A stretch of 64,000 bases of DNA, taken from NCBI RefSeq assembly GCF_002135235.1, contig NZ_NEGB01000002.1, positions 1 through 64,000 of the forward strand. Reading direction: 5' to 3'. The translations under genes were made by a program, and so were the position numbers. The notes under the pieces were generated by a model. The model saw only the letters and a list, made by a program, of their open reading frames with translations, ran no database searches and was not told the DNA's origin. Shown one piece after another: positions 62,107-64,000 of this stretch (positions within the stretch are counted from its first letter, which is position 1; every line of letters starts with the position of its first letter). This DNA is from Acinetobacter silvestris (GTDB lineage: Bacteria > Pseudomonadota > Gammaproteobacteria > Pseudomonadales > Moraxellaceae).

Positions 62107-63288
62107 TCAGTGCTCATCTTTATATTTCATGAGCATTTGATGTGATGGATGGCCGATTGGTGTGAGCTCAATCAAACGCTCAACAGCATCAATCGCTTCT
62201 GGAAAGTGTGCAAGATGTTTTAGTAAAACATCCGTGTCGTGTGCTTTAAATATGGCTTCACTCAATCTTGATTCTAAACAGTCCCGCCAAGCACATAAAA
62301 ATGGACTTTCCGTTTTAGATAAAAATACGCCTCTACACAGTTTTAACGCTGAGCCAGTATATCCAGCATCCAATGCGCTTTCTGCTTGTAAAAAATCAGC
62401 TTCGACATGCGCTAACAAGCGATAAGGTCGTGATCCAAGCATCCCCCCTAAAATGTCTCTTAACTGTGACATTTCTGCTTTTAAGGTACCGATACTGACT
62501 TTACGCTCACCATATAAAGCTTGGTGTAAATTCTCCAGATTCATTCCCTGTGGGCATAAAGCAAGAATCGTTAGAATTTCGATTTGTCGTGGCGTTAACA
62601 CCACAATTTTTCCATTAAATAATACTTGTGGAACGGCAAAAGCACGGATAAATAAATGCTGTTGTTGATATTCAAGCAATGCAGATTGAATAATCGATGC
62701 ACAGCGTTCAGCAGCCAACAACCCCAAACTATTATGATGATTCCATGTCGTCGATAAATCAATGACACCTAAAATTTGTTTAGAATAAGGATCAATGATT
62801 GGAGCCGCATAACAAACCCAATCATGAATGGAAGACATATAATGTTCATTAGAAAATACACAACTCGATTGTTGAGTTTTGAGAGATAGTGCTAAAGCAT
62901 TAGTACCAACCAAGTCTTCACGCCACTGTCCTCCCTCAACAAAGTGGACGCGTTCAGCTGCATTGCGCATTTGCCCACTGGCTGCCGACCAAATAATTGT
63001 ACTACCAATATCACCAACAGCCACGACCATTGAAGATTGTTCAGCAATATGCTTTAAATCCTTACCACAATGCTCAATCGCGATTTCTAAAGCACTTTTT
63101 CTAATGTGTTTTTGAGAAATTAAGGGAGCAGCTGCGCGATCTTCTGGAATCTCTGCTGAATTGGAACGTTGCCACGAACTAGCAATACTTTCCCCAAGTT
63201 GATCTGCATGCTTTAAAGAAATACTACTATTCTGCCTTAAAATTTCAATCTGATGACGCTTCTGCAATAACGCTTGTTTGTTCAACAT
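62107..63288 (-). CDS. GAF-domain regulator with OmpR-type winged helix
   Basis: A 393-residue regulator. The N-terminus has SSWQRS (38-42) and a GAF domain (about 70-210), as in AcoR-type sigma-54 activators. There is no AAA+ domain; instead an OmpR/PhoB-like winged helix lies at about 225-310 (VVLTPRQIEILTILALCP, then LENLHQALYGERKVSIGTLKAEMSQLRDIL). AAGGA lies nine bases before ATG 63288, whereas the first ATG of the frame (63297) leaves no space for it. It is divergent from exaC and likely controls it; ligand unknown. Confidence 0.82.
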   Translation of the reverse strand: MLNKQALLQKRHQIEILRQNSSISLKHADQLGESIASSWQRSNSAEIPEDRAAAPLISQKHIRKSALEIAIEHCGKDLKHIAEQSSMVVAVGDIGSTIIWSAASGQMRNAAERVHFVEGGQWREDLVGTNALALSLKTQQSSCVFSNEHYMSSIHDWVCYAAPIIDPYSKQILGVIDLSTTWNHHNSLGLLAAERCASIIQSALLEYQQQHLFIRAFAVPQVLFNGKIVVLTPRQIEILTILALCPQGMNLENLHQALYGERKVSIGTLKAEMSQLRDILGGMLGSRPYRLLAHVEADFLQAESALDAGYTGSALKLCRGVFLSKTESPFLCAWRDCLESRLSEAIFKAHDTDVLLKHLAHFPEAIDAVERLIELTPIGHPSHQMLMKYKDEH

Positions 63289-63402
63289 AATCAACATTCC
63301 TTGGTCATCTATTTTAGTAACAAACGATCTACAGCTTATTATTGCTTATATACTATCCAATCTAGGATCAATGTAACTTATACCAAAGTGATAAGTCTCT
63401 GC

Positions 63403-63419
63403 AAAATTGTGACAATTTT
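63403..63419. promoter_or_regulatory. Perfect palindrome before exaC
   Basis: AAAATTGT-G-ACAATTTT, eight perfect base pairs around a single central G. Suits binding by a dimeric regulator; which one is unknown. Confidence 0.55.
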
Positions 63420-63478
63420 ACAATAGATAAAAAAGACCTCCAAAACTTATATTCTAACTGCAAGCTAGTTTAATTTTC

Positions 63479-63499
63479 CTCCAACCTTTCTCCAACCTT
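63479..63499 (-). promoter_or_regulatory. GGTTGG direct repeat before exaC
   Basis: Two copies of CTCCAACCTT (63479-63488 and 63490-63499), 11 bases apart, so GGTTGG reads twice on the minus strand. It lies 105-125 bases before the exaC start. OmpR/PhoB-type proteins bind such 11-base direct repeats. Confidence 0.5.
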
Positions 63500-63602
63500 C
63501 GAGTTCTTATGCTCAAGGTATGATGTAAACCATGACTCCTTCTAGTCATATCTGCAGCATTCACAGTCAAATTTGATAAAAAATAAGTAAAGGGAAATTC
63601 TT

Positions 63603-64000
63603 ATGCGTTATGTAGATCCAAATCAATCTGGTTCAAAAATTCAGTTTAAAGCCCAATATGAAAACTTTATTGGCGGACAATGGGTCGCGCCCGTTAAAGG
63701 AGAATACTTTGACAATATTTCTCCTGTCGATGGCAAAGTATTTACCAAAATTCCTCGTTCTTCTGCAGAAGACATTGAACTCGCACTCGATGCTGCACAT
63801 AAAGCCAAAGAACAATGGAATAAATCTTCTCCTACCACACGTTCCAATATGCTGTTAAAAATTGCAGATCGTTTAGAAGCCAATTTAGAGCTTTTGGCTG
63901 TTGCAGAAACTTGGGATAATGGTAAACCTATACGTGAAACCTTAGCTGCGGATATTCCTTTAGCCATTGACCATTTCCGCTACTTTGCAGGCTGTATCCG
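63603..64000 (+). CDS. exaC: NAD-dependent aldehyde dehydrogenase ExaC (5' part, cut by window end)
   Basis: Only the first 132 codons are visible. MRYVDPNQSG, NFIGGQWVAPVKGEYFDNISPVDGK and AETWDNGKPIRETLAADIPLAIDHFRYFAGC match Pseudomonas ExaC and AldB-type acetaldehyde dehydrogenases. The ribosome-binding site AAAGGGA lies upstream. The catalytic Cys and Glu lie outside the window. It is divergent from the GAF regulator; together with the alcohol dehydrogenase, a complete alcohol to acid route appears likely. Confidence 0.85.
   Translation, partial: MRYVDPNQSGSKIQFKAQYENFIGGQWVAPVKGEYFDNISPVDGKVFTKIPRSSAEDIELALDAAHKAKEQWNKSSPTTRSNMLLKIADRLEANLELLAVAETWDNGKPIRETLAADIPLAIDHFRYFAGCI

Larger units (their letters stand above)
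63289..63602. other. Regulator-exaC divergent intergenic region
   Basis: About 310 bases without a gene, holding a perfect palindrome (63403-63419), the CTCCAACCTT direct repeat (63479-63499), and the ATAAGTCT shared with the alcohol dehydrogenase upstream region (63391-63398). I saw no sigma-54 consensus. The exaC ribosome-binding site AAGGGA is just before the start. Confidence 0.5.

Noticed and set aside
63289..63602. Sigma-54 promoter before exaC, expected for AcoR-like control
   Set aside because: No GG-N10-GC with proper flanks; the regulator also lacks the AAA+ domain.

Overview
The window looks like chromosomal DNA of an Acinetobacter species (Moraxellaceae, Gammaproteobacteria). The evidence is the AT-rich base composition, the Acinetobacter-like RecA, KgtP-, PutA- and ExaC-type proteins, and an envelope gene order typical of gammaproteobacteria. 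It holds about 56 credible protein genes, a 4.5S SRP RNA and an initiator tRNA. I see no insertion sequence, prophage, CRISPR array or obvious pseudogene, so it reads as ordinary core chromosome with some accessory catabolic genes to the right.

Layout, left to right. The left edge (1-903) has no gene but carries what looks like an outward-facing rRNA operon promoter. Positions 0.9-8.1 kb hold a histidine phosphatase, cysQ, a cold-shock gene, yrfG-hslR, recA, recX, ffs and cpoB. From 20.5 down to 8.15 kb, on the minus strand, lies the envelope block rimO, pyrH, frr, uppS, cdsA, dxr, rseP, bamA, skp, lpxD, fabZ, lpxA. It combines isoprenoid and phospholipid precursors, outer-membrane protein assembly and the first lipid A steps. 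ntrB-ntrC (20.9-23.4 kb) follow on the plus strand. A second minus-strand block (29.7-23.5 kb) holds pyrG, kdsA, eno, ftsB, ispD and, separately, rodA.

From 30 to 46 kb lie small units with their own regulators: a PadR gene divergent from fadH, a KgtP-like transporter, aspA, and a proline module (putP, an Lrp-type regulator, and a putA lacking the usual DNA-binding domain). A TetR/SMR efflux pair follows. From 46.7 to 57.6 kb come secreted proteins, tRNA-fMet, pepN, an unknown zinc-ribbon protein with thiM, a CHMI-like tautomerase, a PIF1-like helicase and a protein with a PcfJ-like C-terminus. The right end (57.9-64 kb) looks like an alcohol/aldehyde oxidation cluster: iron alcohol dehydrogenase, two tandem SDRs, an alpha/beta hydrolase, a GAF plus winged-helix regulator and the start of exaC.

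The most interesting signals are regulatory. A sigma-54-type promoter with an NtrC-like site lies upstream of ntrB. Two matching palindromes 53 bp apart lie between fadH and padR. A roughly 24-bp motif is shared by the putP and putA upstream regions. An 11-bp-periodic GGTWGG direct repeat is shared by the alcohol and aldehyde dehydrogenase promoters. None of these could be tested here by alignment or search.
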